This document shows positions 1 to 7,903 of a DNA stretch of 64,000 nucleotides, piece by piece. The translations under genes and the position numbers were made by a program. The notes beneath the pieces were generated by a model, which saw only the letters and a list, made by a program, of their open reading frames with translations, was not told where the DNA came from and did no database searches. The stretch's first letter is position 1. Every line of letters starts with the position of its first letter. Origin of the DNA: Actinokineospora xionganensis (GTDB taxonomy: Bacteria; Actinomycetota; Actinomycetes; Mycobacteriales; Pseudonocardiaceae); NCBI RefSeq assembly GCF_014323725.1, contig NZ_JABVED010000005.1:248045-312044 (forward strand), in the 5' to 3' direction.

Positions 1-80
1 TCGTGACCGCACGGGGAGGCCCGCCGTTGGGTGGGCTTGCGAACCGTGAACCTCAACGCGACCTTCTCATTGTGCGGTAG
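1..80 (+). CDS. tnpB: TnpB (IS605 OrfB) C-terminal tail, partial
   Basis: The window opens inside a reading frame whose first full codon is at 3 and which stops at TAG 78-80. The tail contains ARGGPPLGG and NREPQ, which resemble the Gly/Arg-rich, NREP-containing tails of actinobacterial TnpB proteins of IS200/IS605 elements. TnpB is an RNA-guided nuclease that helps such elements persist. The catalytic RuvC region lies off the left edge, so activity cannot be judged. The assignment rests on this short tail plus the right-end sequence that follows. Confidence 0.55.
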   Translation, partial: VTARGGPPLGGLANREPQRDLLIVR

Positions 81-123
81 TCGCTGTTGGAATCCCCGGC
101 CTTCAGGCGGGGGAGGATGTCAA
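81..123 (+). mobile_element. IS200/IS605-type right end / guide-RNA scaffold end
   Basis: After the tnpB stop comes a hairpin (CCCCGGCCTTCAGGCGGGGG, 94-113) and then GAGGATGTCAA to 123. From memory this is the usual right end of actinobacterial IS1341/IS605 tnpB elements, where the DNA also encodes the 3' part of the omega-RNA scaffold and the flanking host DNA forms the guide. The element end overlaps the stop codon of the TetR gene on the other strand (120-122). One arm base differs from a perfect CCGG hairpin. Confidence 0.55.
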
Positions 124-734
124 TCGCCCAAGTAGCGCTGCAAAGCGGCGGCTTTCCATTCCTCCAGAAGCCGCGCCCGCCGCTTCGGGTCGCCGCCGAT
201 CATGGCGTCCAGTGCCAGGCCGCGGACCAGGTTGATGGTCAGCAGCAGCATCGTCTCCGCCTGTCCGGTCGATTCCGGCGAGTCGCTCTCCGCCGCGGCG
301 CGCAGGGCCTGGAGGGTGGCGTGGCCCAGCGCCCGGTCGACCGGTAGGAGGGCTTCGCGCAGTTCCGTGTCCGTCCGGGCCGCCACCCACAGCTCCACCG
401 CGGCGGTCGACAGGGTGCCCGAGTAGGCCGCCCAGAGCATGTCGATGCCCTTGATCAGCCGTTCCCGACCCGGGGCCAGCACGGCCGCGCCCTCGACGAC
501 CTCGGCGATCAGCCGGTCGAACAGGTGTTCCAGGGCCGCGGTCATCAGCTCGGCCTTGGTCGTGAAGTGGTGTTGCTGCGCACCTCGGGACACACCGGCC
601 CGCGCGCAGATCTCCTGCACCGTGGTCCGGGCGTAGCCCAGCTCCACCAGGCAGGTGATCGTCGCGTCCAGCAGGGCCTCGCGGGTCTGCTCTCGGCGTT
701 CCTGCTGCGTGCGGTGGGTGCGTGTGGTCGACAC
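120..734 (-). CDS. TetR-family transcriptional regulator
   Basis: A protein of 204 residues with an N-terminal TetR helix-turn-helix (about residues 12-55, including RAGVSRGAQQHHF) and a variable helical ligand domain. GTG at 734 is chosen because GAGGAGGA lies 6 nt upstream; GTG 737 is only 3 nt from it. The gene is divergent from the acyl-CoA dehydrogenase at 852, with a palindromic operator candidate between them, so it probably represses that gene in response to an acyl-CoA (inference). Its stop codon lies in the terminal bases of an IS605-type element, so the native C-terminus may have been changed by the insertion. Confidence 0.9.
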   Translation of the reverse strand: MSTTRTHRTQQERREQTREALLDATITCLVELGYARTTVQEICARAGVSRGAQQHHFTTKAELMTAALEHLFDRLIAEVVEGAAVLAPGRERLIKGIDMLWAAYSGTLSTAAVELWVAARTDTELREALLPVDRALGHATLQALRAAAESDSPESTGQAETMLLLTINLVRGLALDAMIGGDPKRRARLLEEWKAAALQRYLGD

Positions 735-782
735 CACATCTCCTCCTCGGGCGGTCGGAGGCACTTTACGGGCAGTCGAACG

Positions 783-814
783 TGCATGTACCTTCAGATC
801 GTAACTTACATGCA
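783..814. promoter_or_regulatory. TetR operator candidate (8-bp inverted repeat)
   Basis: TGCATGTA at 783-790 and its exact inverse TACATGCA at 807-814 are separated by 16 bp in the 117-bp gap between divergent tetR and acyl-CoA dehydrogenase genes. TetR dimers bind inverted repeats in such gaps, so this is the natural operator candidate. Binding is not proven. Confidence 0.6.
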
Positions 815-851
815 TTCTGGATTGTTTCTCTAAACTCTGGAGGTCGGAGCC

Positions 852-2000
852 ATGGCTCCCACGCAGCGCTCGCCGTGGATGGACGAAGACCTGGACGCCT
901 TCCGCGACCTGGCTCGCACCTTCTGCGAGAAGGAACTGACGCCGAACGTCGAACGCTGGATGGAGAACAAGCAGGTCGACCGCGAACTCTGGACCAAGGC
1001 GGGCGAGGTCGGCCTGCTCTGCCTGTCGATCCCGGAGGAATACGGCGGCGGCGGCGGCACGTTCGCCCACGAGACCGTGCTCGTCGAGGAGCAGGCGCGC
1101 GCCGGGGACAGCGGCTGGGGAGTGCTGCTGCACAACGGAATCGTGGCGCACTACATCCTCGCCTACGGCACCGAGGAGCAGAAGCACGCGTGGCTGCCGA
1201 AGATGGCCTCCGGCGAGTGGGTCGGCGCCATCGCGATGACCGAGCCCGGCACCGGTTCGGACCTGCAGAACATCAAGACCAAGGCGATCCGCGATGGTGA
1301 TGAGTACGTCATCAACGGCGCGAAGACCTTCATCACCAACGGCGGCCAGGCCGACGTCATCATCGTGGTCGCCAAGACCGACCCGACCAAGGGCGCCGAG
1401 GGCACCTCGCTGATCGTCGTCGAGGCCGACCGCGCCGGGTTCCGCCGCGGCCGCGTGCTCGACAAGGTCGGCCTCAAGGCCCAGGACACCGCCGAGCTGT
1501 TCTTCGACGACGTGCGCGTCCCCGCCACGAACCTGCTGGGCAGCGCCGAGGGGCAGGGCTTCGTCCAGCTCATGCAGCAGCTGCCGCAGGAGCGCCTGAT
1601 CATCGGCGTGACGTCGGTGGTCGCGATGGAGCTGGCCCTGGAGACCACCCTGACCTACACCAAGGACCGCACCGCCTTCGGCAGGCCGGTCTTCGGTTTC
1701 CAGAACACCAAGTTCAAGCTCGCCGAGATCGCCACCGAGGCGCGCATCGCCCGGGTGTTCCTCGACGACTGCATCGCCAAGCATCTCAAGGGCGAGCTCG
1801 ACATCCCGACCGTGGCGATGCTCAAGTGGTGGACCAGCGACCGCGCGATGGCGGCCATCGACGAGTGCCTGCAGCTGCACGGCGGATACGGCTACATGAG
1901 CGAGTACGCCATCGCTCGCATGTGGACCGACCAGCGTGTGCAGAAGATCTACGGTGGCACGAACGAGATCATGAAGGAAATCATCGCCCGCACGATCTGA
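852..2000 (+). CDS. Acyl-CoA dehydrogenase (IVD/LCAD-type active site)
   Basis: A 382-residue FAD flavoprotein that would oxidise an acyl-CoA to the trans-2-enoyl-CoA. It has the family motifs IPEEYGG (60-66), MTEPGTGSD (129-137), FITNGG (160-165) and LHGGYGYM (342-349). In medium-chain enzymes the catalytic Glu sits in IYEGT near the C-terminus; here that position is Gly369 (IYGGTNEI), while Glu247 in PQERLIIG matches the alternative catalytic Glu of isovaleryl- and long-chain acyl-CoA dehydrogenases. GGAGG precedes the ATG. It is followed 40 bp later by an alpha-methylacyl-CoA racemase gene, which fits a branched substrate. Confidence 0.93.
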   Translation: MAPTQRSPWMDEDLDAFRDLARTFCEKELTPNVERWMENKQVDRELWTKAGEVGLLCLSIPEEYGGGGGTFAHETVLVEEQARAGDSGWGVLLHNGIVAHYILAYGTEEQKHAWLPKMASGEWVGAIAMTEPGTGSDLQNIKTKAIRDGDEYVINGAKTFITNGGQADVIIVVAKTDPTKGAEGTSLIVVEADRAGFRRGRVLDKVGLKAQDTAELFFDDVRVPATNLLGSAEGQGFVQLMQQLPQERLIIGVTSVVAMELALETTLTYTKDRTAFGRPVFGFQNTKFKLAEIATEARIARVFLDDCIAKHLKGELDIPTVAMLKWWTSDRAMAAIDECLQLHGGYGYMSEYAIARMWTDQRVQKIYGGTNEIMKEIIARTI

Positions 2001-2040
2001 CCCCGGCCCAGCCGACCGATCAGTCTGGAAAGGACAGTCA

Positions 2041-3177
2041 ATGGGAACCGGACCCCTCGCTGGTCTGAAGGTCGTCGAACTCGCGGGCCTCGCGCCCGCG
2101 CCGTTCGCCTGCACCGTGCTGGCCGACCTGGGCGCGGACGTGATCCGGGTCGACCGGGCCAAGCCGGGCTTCGACGTGCTCTCCTTCCCGAACGACCCGC
2201 TCACCCGCGGCAGGCGTTGGATCGGCGTCGACGTCAAGTCCCCGGAGGGCCTTGAGCTGGTGCTCAAGCTGGTCGACGAGGCAGACGTGCTGGTCGAGGG
2301 CTTCCGCCCGGGCGTCGCCGAGCGGATGGGCCTGGGCCCGGACACGCTGCTCGAGCGCAACCCAGGCCTGGTCTACGGCCGGATCACCGGGTGGGGCCAG
2401 GACGGTCCGCTGGCCGAGGCGGCCGGGCACGACATCAACTACATCGCCATCGCGGGCGCCCTGGAGCCGATCGGCCAGGCGGGCCACAAGCCCACCATGC
2501 CGCTCAACCTCGTCGCCGACTTCGGCGGTGGCGGCCTGATGCTGGCCATGGGTGTGCTCGCCGCACTGGTCGAGCGGCAGTCCTCCGGCCGCGGCCAGGT
2601 CGTCGACGCGTCCATGGTGGACGGTGCGGCGCTGCTGACCACCAGCCTGCACGGCCTCAAGAACCTGGGCCTGTGGAGCAAGCCCCGCGGGGAGAACCTG
2701 CTCGACGGCGGCGCGCCGTTCTACGACACCTACGAGACCGCCGACGGCAAGTTCGTCGCCGTCGGCGCGATCGAGGGCCGGTTCTTCGCCGAACTGGTCA
2801 AGGTGTTGGGCCTGGACGACGTCCCCGACCACATGAACCCCGAGAACTGGCCCGCGCTGCGCGCCCTCCTGGAGGAGACGCTGCGCACCAGGACCCGGGA
2901 CGAGTGGGCCAAGCTGGCTGAGGGCACCGACGCCTGCCTGTCGCCGGTGCTGACGCCGGAGGAGGCGCCCGCGCACCCGCACAACGTCGCGCGGGGCACG
3001 TTCGTCGAGATCGATGGCACCAAGCAGCCCGCGCCCGCCCCCAAGTTCAGCCGAACCGCGCCCGGTATCCCCGCGCGGCCAAGCGAAGCGCGGGCGGACA
3101 CGGGCGAGGTGCTGGCGGAGCTCGGCGTGCCCGCGGCGGAGATCGAGCGGCTCCGGGCGGCGGGAACGATCGCCTGA
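2041..3177 (+). CDS. mcr: Alpha-methylacyl-CoA racemase (CaiB/BaiF family)
   Basis: A 378-residue class III CoA-transferase-fold protein. The residues that act in mycobacterial MCR/AMACR are recognisable: His130 in GHDINY, Asp160 in VADFGGGG and Glu232 in YETADGKF. These support racemisation of 2-methylacyl-CoAs, which converts 2R to 2S epimers so that acyl-CoA dehydrogenases can act. It lies 40 bp downstream of such a dehydrogenase and is probably cotranscribed with it. Length is usual for the family. Confidence 0.92.
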   Translation: MGTGPLAGLKVVELAGLAPAPFACTVLADLGADVIRVDRAKPGFDVLSFPNDPLTRGRRWIGVDVKSPEGLELVLKLVDEADVLVEGFRPGVAERMGLGPDTLLERNPGLVYGRITGWGQDGPLAEAAGHDINYIAIAGALEPIGQAGHKPTMPLNLVADFGGGGLMLAMGVLAALVERQSSGRGQVVDASMVDGAALLTTSLHGLKNLGLWSKPRGENLLDGGAPFYDTYETADGKFVAVGAIEGRFFAELVKVLGLDDVPDHMNPENWPALRALLEETLRTRTRDEWAKLAEGTDACLSPVLTPEEAPAHPHNVARGTFVEIDGTKQPAPAPKFSRTAPGIPARPSEARADTGEVLAELGVPAAEIERLRAAGTIA

Positions 3178-3503
3178 CCCCGTTCACTCCTCTATCGAGT
3201 TACAGCTTTCACCCGAAGGCACGGCGCGGCGGGCTGGCGGAACCTGGGCGAACAGGTCCCGCCGGTCCGTACGCCCGGTCTTGATCACTTCCCCGGCTCG
3301 CGACCGGGGTGTCTCGCGTTGGAGTGTCGTACTAGACCTCTAGAGTGATCGCCGGACAGCGATAGTGTCGGGTGAGGAGAATTTCTCACCCACCGTGCCG
3401 CCAAACGACGGAAAGTTGCCCGTCAACCCCCCAAGTTGGGGGATCATGGGCAGATGGGGCCGCGTTGGGGCCCCGGCATGGACAGAGCGGATGGAGTGAA
3501 CCG
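3178..3503. other. Intergenic region with promoter-like sequence and short inverted repeats
   Basis: No convincing gene in these 326 bp. It holds a promoter-like pair (3319-3346), a small inverted repeat around 3371-3390 (GGTGAGGA/TTCTCACC) and a C6/G5 repeat around 3429-3444. All could belong to the upstream region of the 53-residue membrane protein at 3504. Confidence 0.5.
3319..3346 (+). promoter_or_regulatory. Possible sigma-70-type promoter
   Basis: TTGGAG (3319-3324) and TAGAGT (3341-3346) are separated by 16 bp and face the small membrane protein gene at 3504. This is a weak sequence match only. Confidence 0.3.
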
Positions 3504-3665
3504 ATGGATGCGAAGAAAGCCGCGATCCTCGTGGTGGTCGCCCTGAGCCTGTTCTACGTCATCACGCAGCCGACGGCCGCCGCCGAGGCCGTGCAGAACC
3601 TGTTCGGCTGGCTCCGTGACGGTGCTGAAGCGATCATCACCTTCCTCAAGAACTTGTTCGCCTAG
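3504..3665 (+). CDS. Small single-pass membrane protein
   Basis: A 53-residue protein that starts MDAKK, has one hydrophobic segment (about residues 6-21) followed by TQPTAAAEAV, then an amphipathic tail (LFGWLRDG...FLKNLFA). A GGAG sequence lies 7 nt upstream of ATG 3504. Small proteins with a TQP motif after a membrane segment are common in actinomycetes, but I know of no assigned function. It stands alone between the racemase gene and a hypothetical gene. Confidence 0.7.
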   Translation: MDAKKAAILVVVALSLFYVITQPTAAAEAVQNLFGWLRDGAEAIITFLKNLFA

Positions 3666-3889
3666 TAACGAACGGGCTTCCCCGTGAACTCTGGGAGAAG
3701 TCTGTCCGCGGCCTGATCACCCTCTGTGATGATCTTGGTTTCGAGAAGATCCAAATTGGACCGTAAGGGTGGATCTAGGGGTTTCAGGGCCAGGTTGGGA
3801 AAGTTCTGCTGGTTTGGGTCTGGCGATCTGTCGGTGCTGCCCCCTACGGTTTGGGCCATCGAGTGATCATGAGACCTCCAGGAGGCAGA

Positions 3890-4378
3890 ATGCTCGACGA
3901 CCCCGGGGTCGACGCCCTGGTCCGCCAGTGGACCGCAGAGCGCTCACATGACGCCGACGCGGTGGAGGCCCACCGCATCGCGTCGGAATGGATGGCGGAC
4001 GCGCCCGTAGCCGCGCCGGGCATTCCCGGTCAGCGGGCTCGGGCGGGAGCTTCCCGCTGGTCCCAAGTGGAAAGCACCGACCCCCGCTACCTCGTCGCGA
4101 TGCGCAAGCGTCTGCCCGGGGTCCCGGAGGAGTTGCTCTCCGCCGCGGCGGGCTGGTGGCAGATGGTCGGCGGCGTGGCGGAGGCCGAGGAGTGGTGGGA
4201 CGCGGGCATGAGCCCGCTCGACCAGCGCGCCCTCGACTACCGTGCCGCGGGCTTGGCGCCCTCGGACCTGCGCAGGCGACTCGGTCCCCTGACCGTGTTG
4301 GAACACCTGCGTCGCGGAAGCGCGCCCGCATGGTGTGTGGCTAGGCTGCAGCGACAGCGTCGGGACGGCGCGGCCTGA
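3890..4378 (+). CDS. Hypothetical protein
   Basis: A 162-residue soluble protein. ATG 3890 is chosen because AGGAGG lies 5 nt upstream; an in-frame ATG at 3851 lacks a ribosome site. It is rich in Trp and charged residues, including an AAAGWWQMVGG and EEWWDAG stretch, then SPLDQRALDYRAAGLAPSDL, which resembles a short helical domain. No family is recognised and there is no signal peptide. It precedes a cell-wall lytic enzyme gene by about 100 bp, with no clear functional tie. Confidence 0.75.
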   Translation: MLDDPGVDALVRQWTAERSHDADAVEAHRIASEWMADAPVAAPGIPGQRARAGASRWSQVESTDPRYLVAMRKRLPGVPEELLSAAAGWWQMVGGVAEAEEWWDAGMSPLDQRALDYRAAGLAPSDLRRRLGPLTVLEHLRRGSAPAWCVARLQRQRRDGAA

Positions 4379-4479
4379 GCCTGTTTGCCGCGGGTGGTGT
4401 CAGCCACTTCGCGTAACGCCGAAGTGCCCTGGTCGTTGATGCTGTCAGTGGCGGCATTGACGACCCAGGCTGGAGCACG

Positions 4480-5307
4480 GTGGCGGACTCGAACAACCCG
4501 GTGACCCGGAGTGGTGCGGGCATCCTGGCCAGGCTGCTTGTCGTCGCCATGGTCTTGACCGTCGGCGCCGGTGTCGTCTGGTTGGTCAAGGCGCTTCTCG
4601 TACCGCCGGTGGTGTCGGCGGAGATTCCCGCACTGGAGGTCCAGGCCGCGCAGGTCGAGCCCGGCTCGGTCGTGCCCGCCGGTGTCGACGCGGGCGCCCC
4701 GCCCGCGCAGCAACCACAGCCTCAGGCGGGCGCGGGCGGCGCCGACCCCCTGAGGGCGTGGGCGGAGCGGCTGGCGGGTCCTACGGGCGTGCCGGCGCGG
4801 GCGCTCATGGCCTACGGCAACGCTGAGCTGGTCGTGCGGTCGACCACGCCGAAGTGCAGGCTGTCCTGGGCCACGCTGGCCGGGATCGGCCGCATCGAGT
4901 CCAACCACGGCCGCTACGGCGGTGCGACCCTCGGCGAGGACGGCCGCCCGTCGAAGCCCATCATCGGCGTCCCGCTCGACGGGTCACCCGGCGTGAAGGC
5001 GATCTCGGACACCGACGGCGGCCAGTTCGACGGCGACAGCCAGGTGGACCGGGCGGTGGGACCGATGCAGTTCATCCCGTCGACCTGGAAGCGCTGGGCC
5101 TCCGACGCGAACCTCGACGGCCGCGGCGACCCCCAGCAAATCGACGACGCGGCCCTGGCCGCGGGCCGGTACCTGTGCGCCAACGGCCGCGACATGGGCA
5201 GTGCGGCGGGGTGGTGGGCTGGGGTGTTCTCGTACAACAACTCGGTGCCTTATGGGCAGAAGGTCTTCGGCCTGGCCGACGGTTACGCCCGCACCGCCTC
5301 GCAGTAG
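4480..5307 (+). CDS. Membrane-anchored lytic transglycosylase
   Basis: A 275-residue protein starting at GTG. One N-terminal transmembrane segment (about residues 17-41) is followed by a Pro/Gln/Gly-rich linker and a transglycosylase SLT-like (MltB-type) domain from about residue 85. Glu140 in GRIESNHG is the expected catalytic acid; GPMQFIPSTW and the FSYNNS...YGQKV segment are typical. It should cleave peptidoglycan glycan strands at the outer face of the membrane to form anhydro-muropeptides. The start has no strong ribosome site. Confidence 0.88.
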   Translation: MADSNNPVTRSGAGILARLLVVAMVLTVGAGVVWLVKALLVPPVVSAEIPALEVQAAQVEPGSVVPAGVDAGAPPAQQPQPQAGAGGADPLRAWAERLAGPTGVPARALMAYGNAELVVRSTTPKCRLSWATLAGIGRIESNHGRYGGATLGEDGRPSKPIIGVPLDGSPGVKAISDTDGGQFDGDSQVDRAVGPMQFIPSTWKRWASDANLDGRGDPQQIDDAALAAGRYLCANGRDMGSAAGWWAGVFSYNNSVPYGQKVFGLADGYARTASQ

Positions 5308-5308
5308 C

Positions 5309-5575
5309 TCACCGGGCCCACTCGAACTCGTACTGGCCTGTCACGTGATCCCGCCTAACCCGAACCCGGTAGGGCTCGAACCCGCGACAGCCGGAGCTAG
5401 GGCCGAATCTAAGCGACTGGAGTTCGTCCTCGTTCGGTGCGTGCGGCACACCCCTGAACGCATCCTTGACCTGCGAAGTCTCCAGCCAGATCCGTGCGCT
5501 GATCTGGTCGGTGTCCGCCGTGTGCTGGCGATGACGCCGGCGACATCTCGAACCCGCTTGCCTGCCGTTTGAATC
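5309..5575 (-). pseudogene. Possible decayed gene fragment
   Basis: On the minus strand a frame ending at 5309 reads like protein for about 65 residues (ISARIWLETSQVKDAF, then NEDELQSLRFG, ending YEFEWAR), but it has no start codon in a convincing context, and a similar-quality upstream stretch lies in another frame around 5510-5575. This looks like the 3' part of a gene that has lost its beginning and gained an indel. No family recognised. The rest of this gap up to 5633 holds nothing else I can support. Confidence 0.25.
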
Positions 5576-5633
5576 GATAGTTCCTAACGATCGAGCTGCC
5601 CTTGCACGGTAAGCTCGCGCATTCCACTGGATG

Positions 5634-5702
5634 CACAAATGGTTCACTAGATGGTGCACATATGGTATCGTAAGACGCGCACAAACGGTACAGTAGGCCG
5701 CA
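5634..5702 (+). repeat. Three direct repeats with exact 23-bp phasing
   Basis: CACAAATGGT (5634), CACATATGGT (5657) and CACAAACGGT (5680) share the form CACAWAYGGT and begin exactly 23 bp apart. Each is followed within a few bases by a TA step (TCACTAG, ATCGTAAG, ACAGTAGG). The third copy contains the predicted -10 element and ends on the ATG of the ATPase gene. They look like operator or iteron sites for a protein binding the same DNA face, since 23 bp is about two turns. Confidence 0.7.
5689..5694 (+). promoter_or_regulatory. -10 element of a leaderless promoter (ATPase gene)
   Basis: TACAGT ends 7 nt before ATG 5702, the spacing expected when transcription begins at the start codon. No Shine-Dalgarno sequence is present. 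The hexamer is part of the third 23-bp repeat. Confidence 0.5.
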
Positions 5703-6976
5703 TGGCCAGCTATGTGCCCCGCGTCGTCGACATCGAACTCGATGAACTTGTCCCCGGGCTGCCCGCGATCACTTTGGAAGGTCCGAAAGGCGTCGGCAAG
5801 ACCGCGACAGCCCAACGCCGCGCCCGTACGACCTTCCCGCTGGACGACCCTGCCGCTCGAGAGTTGTTGATGGCCGATCCCGGGCGGCTCGACCGGGCAG
5901 ACCCTCCTGTGCTGATCGATGAATGGCAGCGGCATCCCGCCGTCTGGGACCTGGTGCGGCGAAGCGTCGATCAAGATCCCACACCCGGGCGGTTTCTCCT
6001 GACCGGAAGTGCGACGCCGGTGACCGCGCCGACGCACTCCGGGGCGGGGCGCATCGTGCAGGTTCGGATGCGGCCGATGGCGTTGGTGGAGCGCGGTGTC
6101 GAAACACCTTCGATCGGCTTGAGTGACTTGCTGTCCGGCAGCGGAGCGCCGATCGACGGGGAAACGGCAATTGATCTGCCCCGGTACACCCATGAGATCT
6201 TGAAGTCCGGGTTCCCCGGCATTCACAACTTGCCTGACCGTGCGCGACGAGCTCAACTCGAAGGCTACTTGGCGCGGATCGTCGAGCACGACTTCCCTGA
6301 ACAGGGTCATCTTGTGCGGCGGCCCGCCACTTTGCGGGCCTGGCTGACCGCTTACGCGGCCGCCACGTCGACTACGGCGTCATACAGCGCGATCCTGGAC
6401 GCCGCGACACCCGGCGACAGTGATAAGCCCGCAAAGGTCACGACGATCGCCTACCGCGATGTCCTGACTCAGCTGTGGTTGCTCGACCCGGTTCCCAGTT
6501 GGCTGCCCACCCGCAACCCATTCAGCCGGCTCGCCCAGGGGCCTAAACATCAGCTCGCAGACCCCGCGCTGGCGGCTCGCCTCCTCGGTGCAACCAATCA
6601 GTCCCTGCTATCCGGAGACGTTACCGGCCCACGAATACCGCGCGACGGCACTCTTCTTGGCGCGTTGTTCGAATCCTTGGTCGCCCTGAATCTCCGCGTC
6701 TACGCGCAAGCTAATGAAGCCACGCTGCACCACCTCCGGACGATAGATGGGCGTCACGAGGTGGACTTCATCATCCAGCGAGACGATCACAAGGTTGTCG
6801 CGATCGAGGTCAAACTCAGTGCCACCGTCGATGACCGAGACGTCGTGCACCTTCACTGGCTTCGCGACCGCATCGGCACCGATCTGTTGGATGCGGCTGT
6901 TGTCACCACTGGCACCCACGCCTACCGCCGGGCGGATGGGATCGCGGTGATCCCGGCGGCTTTGCTCGGACCGTAA
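5702..6976 (+). CDS. AAA+ ATPase with DUF4143 domain
   Basis: A 424-residue protein. An N-terminal P-loop ATPase domain carries Walker A GPKGVGKT (about 25-32) and Walker B PPVLIDEWQ; the C-terminal DUF4143 region ends in a restriction-endonuclease-like segment (EVDFIIQRDDHKVVAIEVKLS, split here as EVDFII, then IEVK), in which Asp and Glu-x-Lys residues are the usual signature. Such predicted ATPases are common in accessory genome regions and their role is unknown. ATG 5702 is preferred over ATG 5651 because a -10 hexamer lies 7 nt upstream. Confidence 0.88.
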   Translation: MASYVPRVVDIELDELVPGLPAITLEGPKGVGKTATAQRRARTTFPLDDPAARELLMADPGRLDRADPPVLIDEWQRHPAVWDLVRRSVDQDPTPGRFLLTGSATPVTAPTHSGAGRIVQVRMRPMALVERGVETPSIGLSDLLSGSGAPIDGETAIDLPRYTHEILKSGFPGIHNLPDRARRAQLEGYLARIVEHDFPEQGHLVRRPATLRAWLTAYAAATSTTASYSAILDAATPGDSDKPAKVTTIAYRDVLTQLWLLDPVPSWLPTRNPFSRLAQGPKHQLADPALAARLLGATNQSLLSGDVTGPRIPRDGTLLGALFESLVALNLRVYAQANEATLHHLRTIDGRHEVDFIIQRDDHKVVAIEVKLSATVDDRDVVHLHWLRDRIGTDLLDAAVVTTGTHAYRRADGIAVIPAALLGP

Positions 6977-7048
6977 GCGGTGCTCGTGGGCGTTGTGCAC
7001 TGCGCACCCGGATCATTGGGTGATCGCTCGCACACGGGAGGTAGTCGG

Positions 7049-7893
7049 GTGTCACCGAAGTCGATTCCGCCGTTCCGTCGCAGGAGATTGGGTCGGCGGA
7101 TCCGGGAGCTGCGGGAGGGTGCTCGGATGACGCTGGAGGTGGCGGCCAAGGCGTTGGATATGAATCGGTTCACGTTGGCGCGGCTGGAGTCGGGCGCGAA
7201 CAAGATGGATGTTCATCTCGCCAGGTCGATGATGGATGTCTACGACTGCTATGACAGTGAGCTGTTGGACGAGGTGCGCAAGGCCGTGCCGCCGGGATGG
7301 TGGACGCAGTACGGGATCCGGGATCGCGGATACATCGACATGGAGACCGAGGCCTCCCATGTTCGCGAGTTCAGCGTGATCAACGTGCCGGGCTTGCTCC
7401 AGACCGAGGAATACACGCGATCGTTGCTCGCGGCGGGCCCGGCGGCTTGGACTGATGAGCAACTTGCCAACCACGTGCGGGCGCGGCGGGTTCGGCAGCG
7501 GCGCTTGGTGGATGTGGACTTCCCGCTCCACTACCAGGCGGTGATCGACGAAGCGGTTCTTCACCGGCAGGTGGGTGGGCGGGCCCTGATGGCCGCGCAG
7601 TGCGCGCACATCGTGGCACGTGCCCAACTCCCGACCGTGGATCTGCGAGTGGTGCCGTTCGGGGCAGGCGCGCACGTCGGGATGGATGGGGCGTTCATCG
7701 TGCTGGGCTTCCCCGAAGGGGAGGATCACGACATCGCCTACATCGCCTATCCAACGGGGCTGCGCATATCGAGCGGGTCAGTGAAGTCGCCGAAGCTAGG
7801 ATGATGTTCGCCCGCCTGCGCTCACAGGCGCTCCCATCTGAGGAATCGATGCTCCTCATCGAGCGGGTGGGGAGTGGCTACCAGTCCGGCTGA
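7049..7893 (+). pseudogene. XRE regulator with DUF5753 domain, frameshifted
   Basis: GTG 7049 follows GGGAGG by 7 nt. The product has an XRE helix-turn-helix (about residues 12-65, MTLEVAAKALDMNRFTLARL split by eye) and a DUF5753 sensor domain typical of actinobacterial regulators paired with DUF397 proteins. The frame runs off at 7804 after IAYPTG, but the expected DUF5753 end (AAHIERVSEVAEARMM to LLIERVGSGYQSG) continues in the next frame to 7893. Restoring one G to the run at 7756-7759 would join both parts into about 281 residues. Either a true null allele or a sequencing error. Confidence 0.85.
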
Positions 7894-7903
7894 GAGGCGA
7901 ACC

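Noticed and set aside
5368-5393. tRNA-like GGTTCGAGCCC (minus strand), possible attachment site
   Set aside because: Only a T-loop-like string; the stem has a mismatch, and no anticodon arm or acceptor pairing could be found. No integrase is nearby.
5651-5701. Upstream ATG for the DUF4143 ATPase
   Set aside because: It would translate through the three phased repeats and the -10 hexamer; ATG 5702 fits the leaderless pattern and homologous starts.
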